DNA from: Nisaea sediminum
Lineage (GTDB): Bacteria; Pseudomonadota; Alphaproteobacteria; Thalassobaculales; Thalassobaculaceae
Assembly: GCF_014904705.1 (NCBI RefSeq)
Contig: NZ_JACZCQ010000005.1
Location: 124,001 to 188,000 of the forward strand
Direction: 5' to 3'
Length of the DNA: 64,000 bases
The notes under the pieces were generated by a model, which saw nothing but the letters and a program-made list of their open reading frames with translations, was not told the DNA's origin and made no database searches. The translations under genes and the position numbers were made by a program. How positions within the stretch are numbered: position 1 is the first letter of the stretch; every line of letters starts with the position of its first letter. This document shows positions 1 to 9,294 of the stretch, piece after piece.

Positions 1-673
1 GATCCGGATTGAGCCTGTGCTCGATAAAGGCAACAAGGCGGGTCACGATGAAGACCAGCGTCAGGTAGAAGACGGCCGCGACAAGGAAGATCTCCAGCGG
101 CTTGTAAGTCTGCGAGATCATCTTCCGCGCGATACCGGTCATCTCCAGCAGGGTGATCGTGCTGGCGAGCGAGGTCGACTTGATCATCAGGATAATCTCG
201 TTGCCATAGGCCGGCAGAGCCTGGCGGATCGCCTGCGGGAAGACGATTCGGCGGAAGCGCATCAGCGCGTTCATGCCGCAGGCCTTGGCCGCCTCGACCT
301 GTCCGAACGGCACGGAGAGAATGCCGCCGCGGATGATCTCGCTGGTATAGGCGCCGGTATTGAGCGTCAGGGCCAGGATGGCGCACCACCAGGCCTCCCG
401 CAGCACCGGCCAGAGAAAGCTCTCGCGCACGACCTCGAACTGCCCGGTGCCGTAATAGATCAGAAAGATCTGCACCAGTAGCGGCGTGCCCCGGAAGACA
501 TAGACGAACCCGTAAGCGAAGGCCGAGACCGGCCGGAAGGAGGACAGCCGCATCAGCGCGATGCCGACGGCGAGGAAGAATCCGGCGAAAAGCGAGGTCG
601 CCGCGAGGCCCATCGTGACCGGAAGGCCGTCGAGGATCTTCGGCAGGGCTTCCGCCATCAGGTCGAGATCCAT
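1..673 (-). CDS. Polar amino acid ABC transporter permease, HisM-like (3' end cut off by window edge)
   Basis: Inner-membrane permease half of an amino-acid importer. I translated it from the ATG at 673. It starts MDLDLMAEALPKILDGL and has several hydrophobic segments. The EAA-type cytoplasmic loop that docks the ATPase is visible as GQVEAAKACGMNALMRFRRI. The frame is still open at base 1, reading EHRLNPD, so probably only a few residues are missing. It begins 3 bp after the stop of the paired permease at 677-1390, as expected for a heteromeric HisQ/HisM pair. The family assignment is safe; histidine versus arginine, lysine or other polar amino acids cannot be decided from sequence alone. Confidence 0.88.
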   Translation of the reverse strand, partial: MDLDLMAEALPKILDGLPVTMGLAATSLFAGFFLAVGIALMRLSSFRPVSAFAYGFVYVFRGTPLLVQIFLIYYGTGQFEVVRESFLWPVLREAWWCAILALTLNTGAYTSEIIRGGILSVPFGQVEAAKACGMNALMRFRRIVFPQAIRQALPAYGNEIILMIKSTSLASTITLLEMTGIARKMISQTYKPLEIFLVAAVFYLTLVFIVTRLVAFIEHRLNPD

Positions 674-676
674 CGC

Positions 677-1390
677 TCAGGCCCTCCGCACGCCGCGGTT
701 GGCCCAGAGCTCGGCGAGCCCGAAGCCCTTGTTCGAAAAGGCAGTCAGCACGAGGTAGAGCACGCCCGCGGTCAGGTAGAAGGTGAAGGGCTTCTGCGTC
801 GAGCCGCTGGCGACCGAGGCCTGCCGCATGATCTCGACGAGGCCGACGACGGAAATCAGCGAGGTGTCCTTCAGGGTCAGCTGCCAGACATTGCCGAGCC
901 CCGGCAGGGCGAACCGTGCCACCTGCGGGATCATGATCCTTCGGAACAGAAGGAAGCGGCTCATACCGCAGGCCTTGGCTGCCTCGATCTGTCCCTTCGG
1001 GACCGAGAGCACGGCGCCGCGGATCACCTCGGTCGCATAGGCGCCGGAGATCGTGCCGAGCGCGATGGTGCCGATAGCGAAAGCGTCGAGCTCGATATAC
1101 TCGTCGTAGCCGAAAACCTTGGCGACCGTCATCACCGCCATGCTGCCTCCGAAAAACAGCAGATAGATGATCAGCAGATCCGGAACGCCGCGGATCAGTG
1201 TGGTGTAGGCCTCTCCGACGAAGCGGAGAACGAGATAGCGGGAGAGCTTGAGCGCAGCGCCGAACATGCCGATCACGATGCCGAGCAGGAAGGCGGCGCA
1301 GGCGACGGCGAGCGTCATCAGCATGCCGCGAACCATCTCGTCGCCCCAGCCGTCATCGCCCCATTGGAGCAGCAGCATCCAGTCAGGCAT
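677..1390 (-). CDS. Polar amino acid ABC transporter permease, HisQ-like
   Basis: A 237-residue inner-membrane permease of the His/Glu/Gln/Arg/opine family, normal length for HisQ. The N-terminal membrane segment lies around residues 20-45. The conserved EAA loop reads GQIEAAKACGMSRFLLFRRI, near residues 130-150. The next permease starts 3 bp downstream and the binding-protein gene ends 81 bp upstream, so translation is probably coupled within one operon. The substrate is inferred only from family membership. Confidence 0.9.
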   Translation of the reverse strand: MPDWMLLLQWGDDGWGDEMVRGMLMTLAVACAAFLLGIVIGMFGAALKLSRYLVLRFVGEAYTTLIRGVPDLLIIYLLFFGGSMAVMTVAKVFGYDEYIELDAFAIGTIALGTISGAYATEVIRGAVLSVPKGQIEAAKACGMSRFLLFRRIMIPQVARFALPGLGNVWQLTLKDTSLISVVGLVEIMRQASVASGSTQKPFTFYLTAGVLYLVLTAFSNKGFGLAELWANRGVRRA

Positions 1391-1471
1391 GCATCACGCC
1401 TCTTCGCGTCGTTTCTCAAGCACACGGCCGCCCCGAGGGACGGCCGTGCATTTTTCAGGTCACTCGGACGA

Positions 1472-2323
1472 TCAGTCCTTCGGCGTGCCGTCGAAGCCGA
1501 ACCACTTGGTGGAGAGCTTCGAGATGGTGCCGTCGGCGATCGCCGCGTTGATGGCCGCGGTGAACATGTCGGCCAGTTCCTGGTCGTCCTTGCGGATGCC
1601 CGCGCCGACGCCATTACCGAACGGACCGCCGTCCATCTTCGGGCCGGTCATGGTCATTTGCTTGCCCTTGTCGCCTTCGAGCAGCGGCACCCAGTAGGAG
1701 AGCGAGGCCAGCGCTGCGTCGATGCGGCCGGCCGCGAGATCGAGGTCGAGGTTCTCCTGGGTGTCGTAGGTCTTCACGGTGACCGTGTCGCCCATGAACT
1801 CGTTCAGGAAGTTCTCGTGCGTGGTGGAGATCTGCACGCCGACGGTCTTGCCCTTCAGCGCCGCCTTCATGGTGTCGATGGCGGCTTTCTCACCCGCGTC
1901 GATATCGGCCAGCGAGACGGTCGCGAGCTTGACGCCCAGATCGCTCAGCGGGCTGGATTTCAGCACCACGAAGGAGGCCGGGGAGCCCATGTAGTTGCGC
2001 GAGAAGGTGATGACTTCCTTGCGCTTATCGGTGATCGACATGCCGGCCATGATGGCGTCGAACTTGCCGGCCTGCAGCGCCGGAATGATGCCTTCCCAGG
2101 CGGTCTGCATCAGTTCGCACTGGACCTTCATGCGCTCGCAGAGATCGGCATAGAGATCGACCTCGAAGCCTTCCAGCTTGCCGGAGCTGTTGGTGAAGTT
2201 CCACGGCGCGTAGGCGCCTTCGGTCGCGATGCGGACCGTGCTGCCTTCCTTGAAGTCCTTGGCGTCGGCGGCACCGCTGAAGGCGATGGACGCAAGCGCC
2301 AGTGCAGTCAGAAAACGCTTCAT
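1472..2323 (-). CDS. Periplasmic amino-acid-binding protein (SBP family 3)
   Basis: A 283-residue periplasmic receptor that delivers a polar amino acid to the adjacent permeases. The start at 2323 is chosen because MKRFLTALALASIAFSGAADA is a classic signal peptide and a GGGAG ribosome site lies about 9 bases upstream; the frame itself stays open further upstream to 2488. Mature features include the SBP family 3 stretch GFEVDLYADLCERM and the hinge motif GVQISTTHENFL. The gene lies between the ATPase and the permeases, as in HisJ/ArtJ systems. The ligand cannot be assigned from sequence. Confidence 0.92.
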   Translation of the reverse strand: MKRFLTALALASIAFSGAADAKDFKEGSTVRIATEGAYAPWNFTNSSGKLEGFEVDLYADLCERMKVQCELMQTAWEGIIPALQAGKFDAIMAGMSITDKRKEVITFSRNYMGSPASFVVLKSSPLSDLGVKLATVSLADIDAGEKAAIDTMKAALKGKTVGVQISTTHENFLNEFMGDTVTVKTYDTQENLDLDLAAGRIDAALASLSYWVPLLEGDKGKQMTMTGPKMDGGPFGNGVGAGIRKDDQELADMFTAAINAAIADGTISKLSTKWFGFDGTPKD

Positions 2324-2366
2324 TTTTAAGCTCCCGTTTTTTCCCTGTCGGTAATCGGCCCGGCCG

Positions 2367-3158
2367 TCAGTTCTTGCGTTTGACGAACTGGCGGCAGCGT
2401 TCCGATCGTGGGTCGTCGAACACCTGTTCGGGCGGCCCCTGTTCTTCCACACGCCCCTCGTGCAGGAAGACAACCTCGCTCGAGACATCGCGAGCGAAAT
2501 CGATTTCGTGGGTGACGATGATCATGGTGCGCCCCTCATCGGCCAGTTGGCGCATCACGAGAAGCACCTCGCCGACGAGTTCGGGGTCGAGCGCGGAGGT
2601 CGGCTCGTCGAACAGCATGACCTGCGGCTCCATCGCGAGCGCGCGCGCGATCGCGCAGCGCTGCTGCTGACCGCCGGAAAGGTGGCTCGGATACTGGTCC
2701 CGCTTGTCACCGATGCCGACCTTGTCGAGCAGCGCCTCGGCACGGGCGATGGCCTCCTCCCGCGGGACTTTCAGCACATGAACCGGCGCCTCGATGACGT
2801 TCTCCAGAACCGTCATATGGGTCCAGAGATTGAAGTTCTGGAACACCATGGCGAGCCGGGAGCGGATCCGGTCGACCTGGCGCATGTCGGCCGGCTGCTG
2901 GGTGCCGTTCGGTCCCGGCTTCATGGCGATGGTCTCGCCGTTCACCGAGACGATGCCGCGGTCGGGAATCTCCAGCAGGTTGATGCAGCGCAAAAAGGTA
3001 CTCTTGCCGCTGCCGGAAGACCCGATCATGGAGATGACGTCACCCTGGCGGGCCTCAAGGGAAACACCCTTGAGCACTTCGAGGCCGGCGAAGCTCTTGT
3101 GCAGGTCCTTGACGACCAACGCAGCCGACGCGGAGTCCGGCGCGTGCGCTAAAGCCAT
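2367..3158 (-). CDS. Polar amino acid ABC transporter ATP-binding protein, HisP/GlnQ-like
   Basis: Cytoplasmic ATPase subunit of 263 residues that drives the amino-acid importer. Walker A is GSSGSGKST near residue 44, the ABC signature is LSGGQQQRCAIARALA, Walker B is VMLFDEPTSALDP, and the switch histidine lies in IIVTHEIDFA. It is the first gene of a minus-strand operon of ATPase, binding protein and two permeases. A candidate promoter lies just upstream at 3192-3219. Family confidence is high, substrate unknown. Confidence 0.93.
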   Translation of the reverse strand: MALAHAPDSASAALVVKDLHKSFAGLEVLKGVSLEARQGDVISMIGSSGSGKSTFLRCINLLEIPDRGIVSVNGETIAMKPGPNGTQQPADMRQVDRIRSRLAMVFQNFNLWTHMTVLENVIEAPVHVLKVPREEAIARAEALLDKVGIGDKRDQYPSHLSGGQQQRCAIARALAMEPQVMLFDEPTSALDPELVGEVLLVMRQLADEGRTMIIVTHEIDFARDVSSEVVFLHEGRVEEQGPPEQVFDDPRSERCRQFVKRKN

Positions 3159-3191
3159 GTTATCGCAATCCCAACGGTGACGGTCAGGCGC

Positions 3192-3219
3192 AGCATAATG
3201 GCCATTCCAGAACCGGCAA
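3192..3219 (-). promoter_or_regulatory. Candidate sigma-70 promoter of the amino-acid ABC operon
   Basis: Read on the minus strand, a TTGCCG box (3219-3214) and a TATGCT box (3197-3192) are separated by 16 bases. They sit 34 bases ahead of the ATPase start at 3158. This is a by-eye match; no transcription start data are available. Confidence 0.4.
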
Positions 3220-3272
3220 GATTTATGTCACGGAATCGACATGAAAACGGCGCAGTGCGGACGGCTTTTCGC

Positions 3273-4757
3273 CTAACCGCCGAGAGCCTCGATCCGGCGT
3301 TCGAGCATGCCGCGAGCCGGAGCGTTCGGCCCCATCCTTTCGAGCAACGCCCCCCAGAGCGTCTTCGCGGTCGCGGCATCTCCCCGGGTCGCGGCGACGA
3401 GGCCGCCATAGAAGAGACCGTCGGGACTGTCGGGCGCGATGTCGCGGATATGAGCGACCAGTTTGGCGAACTCGTCTGTGATTCCGCTCTCCGGCGTGCC
3501 GGGCGGGAACAGCGCGCGCGCATAGTCAAGCTGGATCTGGAGATCATCGGGCGCCAGCCGGGCCGCGTTGGCATGCGCTTTCAGAGCGTCGCCAGTCCGG
3601 CCAAGCACCCTATAGGCCCTCGCGAGGCGAACCCAGCCGTCGAGATCGTCGGGCTCCTGCTCGAGCCGGGTGGCGAGCCGGTCAACCATCGACTGGATCA
3701 TCGCAGAGCGGTCCTCGGCGCTCATGTTGCCGGCGGCCTTGACGTCTTCCTCGGTCGGTCCCGGAGCGGGGGCGCGAGAGATCTGCGGCGCAGCGGATGC
3801 CGGACGGTTTGCGCGCTCCGCCGCCCGCAGCGCCGCGACATCGATGCCCGCTTCGGTCCCTGCCTCGTCGATGCGCTGAGTAACGAGGGCTCTCCAGGGC
3901 GCATCCGCGGGCGAATCAGCCTCCAGCGCTATCCACCATTTGAGCGCCCCGACAGGATCCGCCGCCTGACTGCGGGCGAGGCCGAGATAGTAACGCGAGC
4001 GCGGCTCCTGCGGCTCGGCCAGGTTGACCTTGCGGAAATCCTCGACCGCCGCCGGCGGGACCATACCGTCCGCCGCGAGCACAAGCGCCTCGCCGCGTGC
4101 CGCGACGAGCTGGAGATTGTCCGGCACCATCGCCAGCGCCCGCCCGTAGGCCGTGACGGCCTCACGGTAGCGCTCGGTTACCATGTAGGAGCGGGCGAGC
4201 AGCGCCCAGCCGTCCGCATCCTCCGGGTTGGCTTTAAGTTTCTCTTCAAGCCCCGCGACCATCTCGGTCACACCGGGCTGCGCTGCGGCGCCGGCGGGCT
4301 GCCGAGGCTGCGCGGAGGGTTGCGACTGCTGCGCCATACGTGTCGTGCCGGCGCCATCGGTCCGCTTGGCGAGCGGCAGGTCCGGCAAACCGGGGCGGCC
4401 GACGCCGACATAGGTCAGCAGGGCGCCGGCGGGCAGAAGGAAGATCACCAGCACGGCCGCCGCGAGACGGCGCTTGCGGATCGCGGCGGGAGACGCACCG
4501 TCCCCGCGGGCCTGTTCCGCCGAGGCCGCCAGCATCCGACGCTGCACCTCGACCCTGGCCGCCTCGAACTCCTCTTCGCCGAGACGTCCGGCCTCCAGAT
4601 CCCGCTCGAGCTCGCTCAGCTGGTCGCGATAGACCGCCAGCGCCTCGTCGCCTGCTTCGCGCTCGGCGGCGTCCTCGCCCCCGGCGGACAGCACCGGCCA
4701 GAGCAGCAGCAGAATTGTTCCGAAGGTCAGAACTCCGGCGACGACCCAAAACACCAT
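3273..4757 (-). CDS. ccmI: Cytochrome c maturation protein CcmI
   Basis: A 494-residue apocytochrome c chaperone that presents the apoprotein to the CcmF/CcmH haem ligation complex. The N-terminal membrane segment is MVFWVVAGVLTFGTILLLLW. A charged cytoplasmic loop follows (YRDQLSELERDLEAGRLGEEEF, typical of CcmI). A second membrane segment lies near residues 94-115, and a long periplasmic TPR domain (for example ADGWALLARSYMVTERYREA) makes up the rest. Its ATG overlaps the ccmH stop by one base (TGATG), so translation is probably coupled. It is the last gene of the ccm run. Confidence 0.92.
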   Translation of the reverse strand: MVFWVVAGVLTFGTILLLLWPVLSAGGEDAAEREAGDEALAVYRDQLSELERDLEAGRLGEEEFEAARVEVQRRMLAASAEQARGDGASPAAIRKRRLAAAVLVIFLLPAGALLTYVGVGRPGLPDLPLAKRTDGAGTTRMAQQSQPSAQPRQPAGAAAQPGVTEMVAGLEEKLKANPEDADGWALLARSYMVTERYREAVTAYGRALAMVPDNLQLVAARGEALVLAADGMVPPAAVEDFRKVNLAEPQEPRSRYYLGLARSQAADPVGALKWWIALEADSPADAPWRALVTQRIDEAGTEAGIDVAALRAAERANRPASAAPQISRAPAPGPTEEDVKAAGNMSAEDRSAMIQSMVDRLATRLEQEPDDLDGWVRLARAYRVLGRTGDALKAHANAARLAPDDLQIQLDYARALFPPGTPESGITDEFAKLVAHIRDIAPDSPDGLFYGGLVAATRGDAATAKTLWGALLERMGPNAPARGMLERRIEALGG

Positions 4758-5239
4758 CAGGCTTTCCGATCCTGCTCGTCCAGAAGCGCCGCGATGCGCC
4801 GCTCTTCCTCATCGCTCAAGGGGGCCGGGGTCACGCTCTCCGCGTCGCCGCCGCGGCGGCGCAGAAGGAAGACGGCGACACCGATGGCGCCCAGCACACC
4901 GACCCCGAGCGGCCCGTACCAGAGCACATAGGTCGATGCTTTCACCGGCGGCTTCAGCAGTACGAAATCGCCGTAGCGCTCGACGAGGAACTCCTTGATT
5001 TCCGCATCTCTGTCGCCGGCGACGAGCCTCTCGCGCAGGAGCACGCGGAGATCCTTCGCCAGCCCGGCATTGCTGTCGTCGATCGACTGGTTCTGGCAGA
5101 CGAGACAGCGGATCTCCTTGCTGAGCTCCCGCGCCCGGGCCTCGAGGGCCGGGTCCTTCAGCATCTCCGCCGGCTCCACCGCAAGGGCAGGCAGCGTGAA
5201 GCAGGCCAGAAGGAGTCCGAGGAACAGGTTCCGCATCAT
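4757..5239 (-). CDS. ccmH: Cytochrome c maturation protein CcmH
   Basis: A 160-residue thiol oxidoreductase that keeps the CXXCH cysteines of apocytochrome c reduced during haem ligation. The start at 5239 gives the signal peptide MMRNLFLGLLLACFTLPALA. The redox motif appears as RCLVCQNQSIDDSNA near residues 44-58, and a C-terminal membrane anchor is YVLWYGPLGVGVLGAIGVAV. The frame remains open upstream to 5557, but that stretch lies over ccmG and is not CcmH-like. The start overlaps the ccmG stop (ATGA). Confidence 0.93.
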   Translation of the reverse strand: MMRNLFLGLLLACFTLPALAVEPAEMLKDPALEARARELSKEIRCLVCQNQSIDDSNAGLAKDLRVLLRERLVAGDRDAEIKEFLVERYGDFVLLKPPVKASTYVLWYGPLGVGVLGAIGVAVFLLRRRGGDAESVTPAPLSDEEERRIAALLDEQDRKA

Positions 5240-5781
5240 CCTTTGCCCGCCCGCAGCTGTTCGACCATCGGAAGAAGCGTGTCGTTCAGGGCCTGGCCGG
5301 TCAGCGGCCCGACATGGCGGTAGCGGATATGCCCGGCAGCGTCGACCAGATAGGTCTCGGGCACGCCGTAGACGCCCCAGTCGATCGCCGCGCGACCGTC
5401 CGAGTCGGTGCCGATGCGGCCGAACGGATCGCCGAGTTCGCGGAGCCAGCCGATCGCGGCCTCCGGACGGTCCTTGTAATTGATTCCGACCAGCGGCACC
5501 GCACCTTCGGCGGCGAGCCGCATCAGGATCGGATGTTCCGCCCGGCAGGGTCCGCACCAGGAAGCGAAGAAGTTGACCAGCTTGACCTCGCCTTTCAGGT
5601 CCTCGGGGCCGAGACCGGGCTTGTCCTGCAGCAGGGCCGGCAGGTCATGCCCCGGTGCCGGCTTGTCGATCAGCACCGACGGCAGCAGGCGCGGATCCTT
5701 CTTGGTGAGGATCGGAATGGTGAAATAGCCGGCAATGACCGCGAAGATCAGCAGCGGCAAGAGATAGAGCAATCGCGACAT
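5236..5781 (-). CDS. ccmG: Thiol:disulfide interchange protein CcmG/DsbE
   Basis: A membrane-anchored periplasmic thioredoxin of about 181 residues that reduces apocytochrome c or CcmH. The start at 5781 is preferred because MSRLLYLLPLLIFAVIAGYF is the expected anchor; an earlier in-frame start at 5814 would place charged residues ahead of it. The active site is FFASWCGPCRAEHP. The conserved cis-proline loop is GVYGVPETYLVD. The gene begins one base after the ccmF stop and its own stop overlaps ccmH. Confidence 0.93.
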   Translation of the reverse strand: MSRLLYLLPLLIFAVIAGYFTIPILTKKDPRLLPSVLIDKPAPGHDLPALLQDKPGLGPEDLKGEVKLVNFFASWCGPCRAEHPILMRLAAEGAVPLVGINYKDRPEAAIGWLRELGDPFGRIGTDSDGRAAIDWGVYGVPETYLVDAAGHIRYRHVGPLTGQALNDTLLPMVEQLRAGKG

Positions 5782-5782
5782 C

Positions 5783-7777
5783 TCAGTCCGCACCTTCCGC
5801 AACGGCCGGGCCACCCGGCCTTTTCGCCGATCGTTTTGGCGCGCCGACCCGAAGGCGGCGGTCGGAGAGCGAGAACAGACCGCCGAGGACCATGATCATG
5901 GCCCCGGTCCAGATCCAGGGCACCAGCGGCTTGACCCAGACACGGACGATGACGCCGTCGGCCGCGCTGCCCTCCCCGATCGCGACATAGAGATCGCCCG
6001 CGATGCCGGAGCGGATCGCGGCCTCGGTCGTCGGCATCTGCTGCACCGGATAGAGACGCCGCTCGGGGTGAAGTACGGCGAAAGGTTCCCCGTTCTTCGT
6101 CACGGCCAGCGTCGCGGTGTCGCTGAAATAGTTCGGCCCCTGAGTGCGGCTCAGATCCTCCAGCACCAGTTCGTACTGACCGAGAGTCATGCTGTCGCCC
6201 GGCTTGGCGTTCACCACCAGCTCACGGGTCCAGTTGGTCTCGCCCGTGGCGCCGCAGATGAAGATCGCGATACCGATATGGGCGAGGCTCATGCCGTAGG
6301 CGGCGCCCGGAAGCTTCACCAGCCGGCGCAAGCTCTCGCCGACGGGAATCCGGAACAGGCGGACGCGCTCGGCAAGCTCGGTGACCACCCCGCCCGCGAC
6401 CCATGCAGCGAAACCGAAGCCGAGCACCGGAGCCAGCGGCGCCTCGTCCGACAGCACCAGGATGCCGCCCGCCACGACGACGGTGAAGAGCGCGCTGACC
6501 CAGAGCTTTTCGACCGCAACCCGCAGGTTGCCGCGTTTCCACGGCAGCAGCGGGCCGAGCGCGAGCAGGACCAGCAGCGGGATCATCACCGGCACGAAGG
6601 TGGCGTTGAAGAACGGCGCGCCGACCGAGACCTTGTCCCCGGTCATGGCATCGAGGAAGAGCGGGTAGAGCGTGCCGATGAAGACCGTCGCCGTCGCAAC
6701 GCTGAGGATCAGGTTGTTGAGAACCAGCCCGCCCTCACGGCTGACGGGCGCGAAGAGACCGCTCGCCTTGAGCGCCGGGGCGCGGACCGCGAACAGGGTC
6801 AGCGAGCCGCCGACCGCGACGATCAGGATGCCGAGAATGAAAAGCCCGCGTTCCGGATCGACGGCGAAGGCGTGCACCGAGGTCAGGATGCCGGAGCGGA
6901 CCAGGAAGGTGCCCATCAGGCTGAGCGAGAAGGTGATGATGGCGAGCAGGATGGTCCAGGCCTTGAGCGCGTCGCGCTTCTCCACCACGATGGCGGAATG
7001 CAGTAGCGCGGTGCCGGCGAGCCAGGGCATGAAGCTCGCATTCTCGACCGGGTCCCAGAACCACCAGCCGCCCCAGCCGAGTTCGTAATAAGCCCACCAG
7101 CTGCCGAGCGTGATGCCTGCCGTCAGGCAGGTCCAGGCGCCAAGCGTCCACGGCCGGACCCAGCGGGCCCAGGCCGGATCGACCTTGCCCTCGATCAGCG
7201 CCGCCATGGCGAAGGAAAAGGCGAGCGAGAAGCCGACATAGCCGACATAAAGCATGGGCGGATGGAAGGCGAGGCCCGGGTCCTGCAGCAGCGGGTTCAG
7301 GTCGCGGCCGTCGAGCGGCGCCGGGTCTAGGCGCTCGAAGGGGTTCGAGGTCAGCAGGATGAAGGCGAGGAAGGCAAGCCCGATCATCCCCTGCATGGAG
7401 ATCACCCGCGCCTTCAGCGTGTCCGGGAGCTGGCTGCCGAAGGCAGCGACGGCAAAACCGAACATGGCGAGGATGAGAACCCAGAAGAGCATCGAGCCCT
7501 CGTGATTCCCCCAGACGCCGGAGATCTTGTAGAGCAGCGGCTTCAGGCTGTGGGAGTTCTCGGCGACATTGGCGACCGAGAAATCGGACGTGAGGTAGGC
7601 GTGGGTGAGCGCCCCGAAGGAGATCGCGATCAGCAGGAACTGCGCGGACGCGGCCGGCCCGGCGAACCCCATCAGAGCCCGGTCCCGCTGCGCGGCGCCG
7701 TAGAGCGGCACCACGGTCTGGGCGAGCGCGACGAAAAAGGCGAGCGTCAGGGCGTAATGCCCGATTTCAGCAATCAT
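5783..7777 (-). CDS. ccmF: Haem lyase subunit CcmF
   Basis: A 664-residue polytopic membrane protein, normal for CcmF. It takes haem from CcmE and ligates it to the CXXCH of apocytochromes. The WWD haem-handling motif is visible as GGWWFWDPVENASFMPW near residues 227-243. Many hydrophobic helices and a large periplasmic loop before the last helix are present. Its ATG overlaps the ccmE stop (ATGA). The protein is expected to act with CcmH and CcmI, which follow it here. Confidence 0.95.
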   Translation of the reverse strand: MIAEIGHYALTLAFFVALAQTVVPLYGAAQRDRALMGFAGPAASAQFLLIAISFGALTHAYLTSDFSVANVAENSHSLKPLLYKISGVWGNHEGSMLFWVLILAMFGFAVAAFGSQLPDTLKARVISMQGMIGLAFLAFILLTSNPFERLDPAPLDGRDLNPLLQDPGLAFHPPMLYVGYVGFSLAFSFAMAALIEGKVDPAWARWVRPWTLGAWTCLTAGITLGSWWAYYELGWGGWWFWDPVENASFMPWLAGTALLHSAIVVEKRDALKAWTILLAIITFSLSLMGTFLVRSGILTSVHAFAVDPERGLFILGILIVAVGGSLTLFAVRAPALKASGLFAPVSREGGLVLNNLILSVATATVFIGTLYPLFLDAMTGDKVSVGAPFFNATFVPVMIPLLVLLALGPLLPWKRGNLRVAVEKLWVSALFTVVVAGGILVLSDEAPLAPVLGFGFAAWVAGGVVTELAERVRLFRIPVGESLRRLVKLPGAAYGMSLAHIGIAIFICGATGETNWTRELVVNAKPGDSMTLGQYELVLEDLSRTQGPNYFSDTATLAVTKNGEPFAVLHPERRLYPVQQMPTTEAAIRSGIAGDLYVAIGEGSAADGVIVRVWVKPLVPWIWTGAMIMVLGGLFSLSDRRLRVGAPKRSAKRPGGPAVAEGAD

Positions 7778-8220
7778 TGTTTTTCCGTTGCGTGCTGCCA
7801 GCGGCCAGATTTTTTAAGCGCGTCCGCAACCTCGCGCGGCATGTAGTTCTCGTCATGCTTGGCGAGCACCTCGCTCGCATTGAAGACCCCGCCGTCGAAC
7901 TTGCCCTCCGCGACCACACCCTGCCCCTCGCGGAACAGATCCGGCAACTGGCCGCGATAGACCACCTTCACCGAATGTTCGAGATCGGTGACGGTGAATT
8001 CGGTGCGCAGCCCGTTCTCGAAACTCGCGACGCTGTTCTCCTCAACGAGCCCGCCGACCCGGATGCGACGGTCGGGGCCGATTTCCTTGGCCTGGAGTTC
8101 GGTCGGGCTGAAGAAGAAGACGAGATTTTCCTCGAACGCGGTCAGCACCAGCGCCGCCGCGGCGCCCAGCATGGTCAGTCCGATCAGAACGATCGAAAGA
8201 CGACGTCTCTTAGGCGTCAT
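7774..8220 (-). CDS. ccmE: Periplasmic haem chaperone CcmE
   Basis: A 148-residue membrane-anchored haem chaperone. The N-terminal anchor begins MTPKRRRLSIVLIGLTMLGA. The covalent haem-binding HxxxY motif appears as KHDENYMP near residues 125-132, retaining both the histidine and the tyrosine. The C-terminus is short. It receives haem through CcmC and D and passes it to CcmF. It overlaps ccmD by 11 bases and ccmF by 4 bases. Confidence 0.95.
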   Translation of the reverse strand: MTPKRRRLSIVLIGLTMLGAAAALVLTAFEENLVFFFSPTELQAKEIGPDRRIRVGGLVEENSVASFENGLRTEFTVTDLEHSVKVVYRGQLPDLFREGQGVVAEGKFDGGVFNASEVLAKHDENYMPREVADALKKSGRWQHATEKQ

Positions 8221-8422
8221 TGGCCATTTCCTCCACGCGCCCCTGGTTTCGGCGCTGCCGGCGCCCGCCGACCCGTTCCTCGAGCGTCTTCAGTTCGCGG
8301 TCGCGCGCCCGCATTGCAGTCAAAGAGGCGATCAGCATGCCGACGAGAACGACAAGGACGACGGCATAAGACGACCAGACATAAGCCGCGTATCCGCCCA
8401 TTTCGAGAAAGTCCCTCAGCAT
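8210..8422 (-). CDS. ccmD: Haem exporter accessory protein CcmD
   Basis: A small single-pass membrane protein of about 70 residues that assists release of holo-CcmE from the CcmABC complex. The typical CcmD core is MGGYAAYVWSSYAVVL followed by a basic cytoplasmic tail (RARDRELKTLEERVGGRR). I chose the ATG at 8422 (MLRDFLEMGGYAAYVW). A GTG at 8434 is an alternative that adds four residues. The tail is longer than in enterobacterial CcmD. Confidence 0.85.
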   Translation of the reverse strand: MLRDFLEMGGYAAYVWSSYAVVLVVLVGMLIASLTAMRARDRELKTLEERVGGRRQRRNQGRVEEMANDA

Positions 8423-8498
8423 CCCGCTCCGCACTCAATCGCTGACATAGATCATTTAGTCTGAACGCCGCCGGTTCAAGGCGACTTTGCGTCGCGCC

Positions 8499-9224
8499 TC
8501 ATACCGGGTCCGAAAGACGCAGCAGCCGGATCCGGCGCGCCGTCAGCTCGCCCCGCATCCGCACGATCAGCAGATAGAGGAAATAGAGCTTAAATGCGGC
8601 AGCCATCAGCATCAGAGGCAGAAGCATCGAGGGATCGATCGCCGGTCCGTCCATGCGCGCCACGCTCGCCGGCTGGTGCAGCGTGTTCCACCAGTCGACC
8701 GAGAACTTAATGATCGGAATGTTCACCGCGCCGACCAGCAGCAGGATCGCGCCGGCCTTCGAGCCGCGCTCCGGATCGTCGAAGGCGTTCACCAGCGCGA
8801 TATAGCCGAGATAGAGGAAGAACAGGATCAGCACAGAGGTGAGGCGTGCATCCCAGACCCACCAGGTGCCCCACATCGGCTGCCCCCAGAGCGATCCGGT
8901 GACCAACGCCATCAGCGTGAAGCCGGCACCGATCGGCGCCGCCGCCTGCGCCGCGACATCGGCGAGGGGATGTTTCCAGATCAGGAAGCTGGCCGCCGCC
9001 AACGCCATCATCGTGTAGACGAACATCGCCATCCAGGCCGCCGGGACATGGACATACATGATCCGCACCGTTTCGCCCTGCTGGTAATCCGGCGGCGAGT
9101 CGAAAAGGCCGTAATAGAGCCCGGCGGCCCCGGTCGCGAGACCGAGCAGCATGATCCAGGGCTGCAGGCGCGCCGCGAGGCGCATGAAGCGCGCCGGGTT
9201 TGCAAACCAGTGGAACCAGTTCAT
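8499..9224 (-). CDS. ccmC: Haem transporter/handling protein CcmC
   Basis: A six-helix membrane protein of about 241 residues that places haem on CcmE. The WWD signature is WGTWWVWDARLTSV, and a conserved histidine lies in IMYVHVPAAWMAMF. The start at 9224 (MNWFHWFANPARFM) matches the family; the frame stays open to 9281 but the extra residues are not conserved-looking. It belongs to the CcmABCD haem release complex, with ccmB 70 bp upstream and ccmD downstream. Confidence 0.94.
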   Translation of the reverse strand: MNWFHWFANPARFMRLAARLQPWIMLLGLATGAAGLYYGLFDSPPDYQQGETVRIMYVHVPAAWMAMFVYTMMALAAASFLIWKHPLADVAAQAAAPIGAGFTLMALVTGSLWGQPMWGTWWVWDARLTSVLILFFLYLGYIALVNAFDDPERGSKAGAILLLVGAVNIPIIKFSVDWWNTLHQPASVARMDGPAIDPSMLLPLMLMAAAFKLYFLYLLIVRMRGELTARRIRLLRLSDPV

Positions 9225-9294
9225 CCGCGCATGATCTCCCGTTGCCGGTCTTGTTGGACCGTTTCGTCCGTTGAACACCAAAGGGCGGGAAAAC

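Noticed and set aside
3177-4931. Long plus-strand frame over ccmI
   Set aside because: Antisense to ccmI; no ribosome site or motif.
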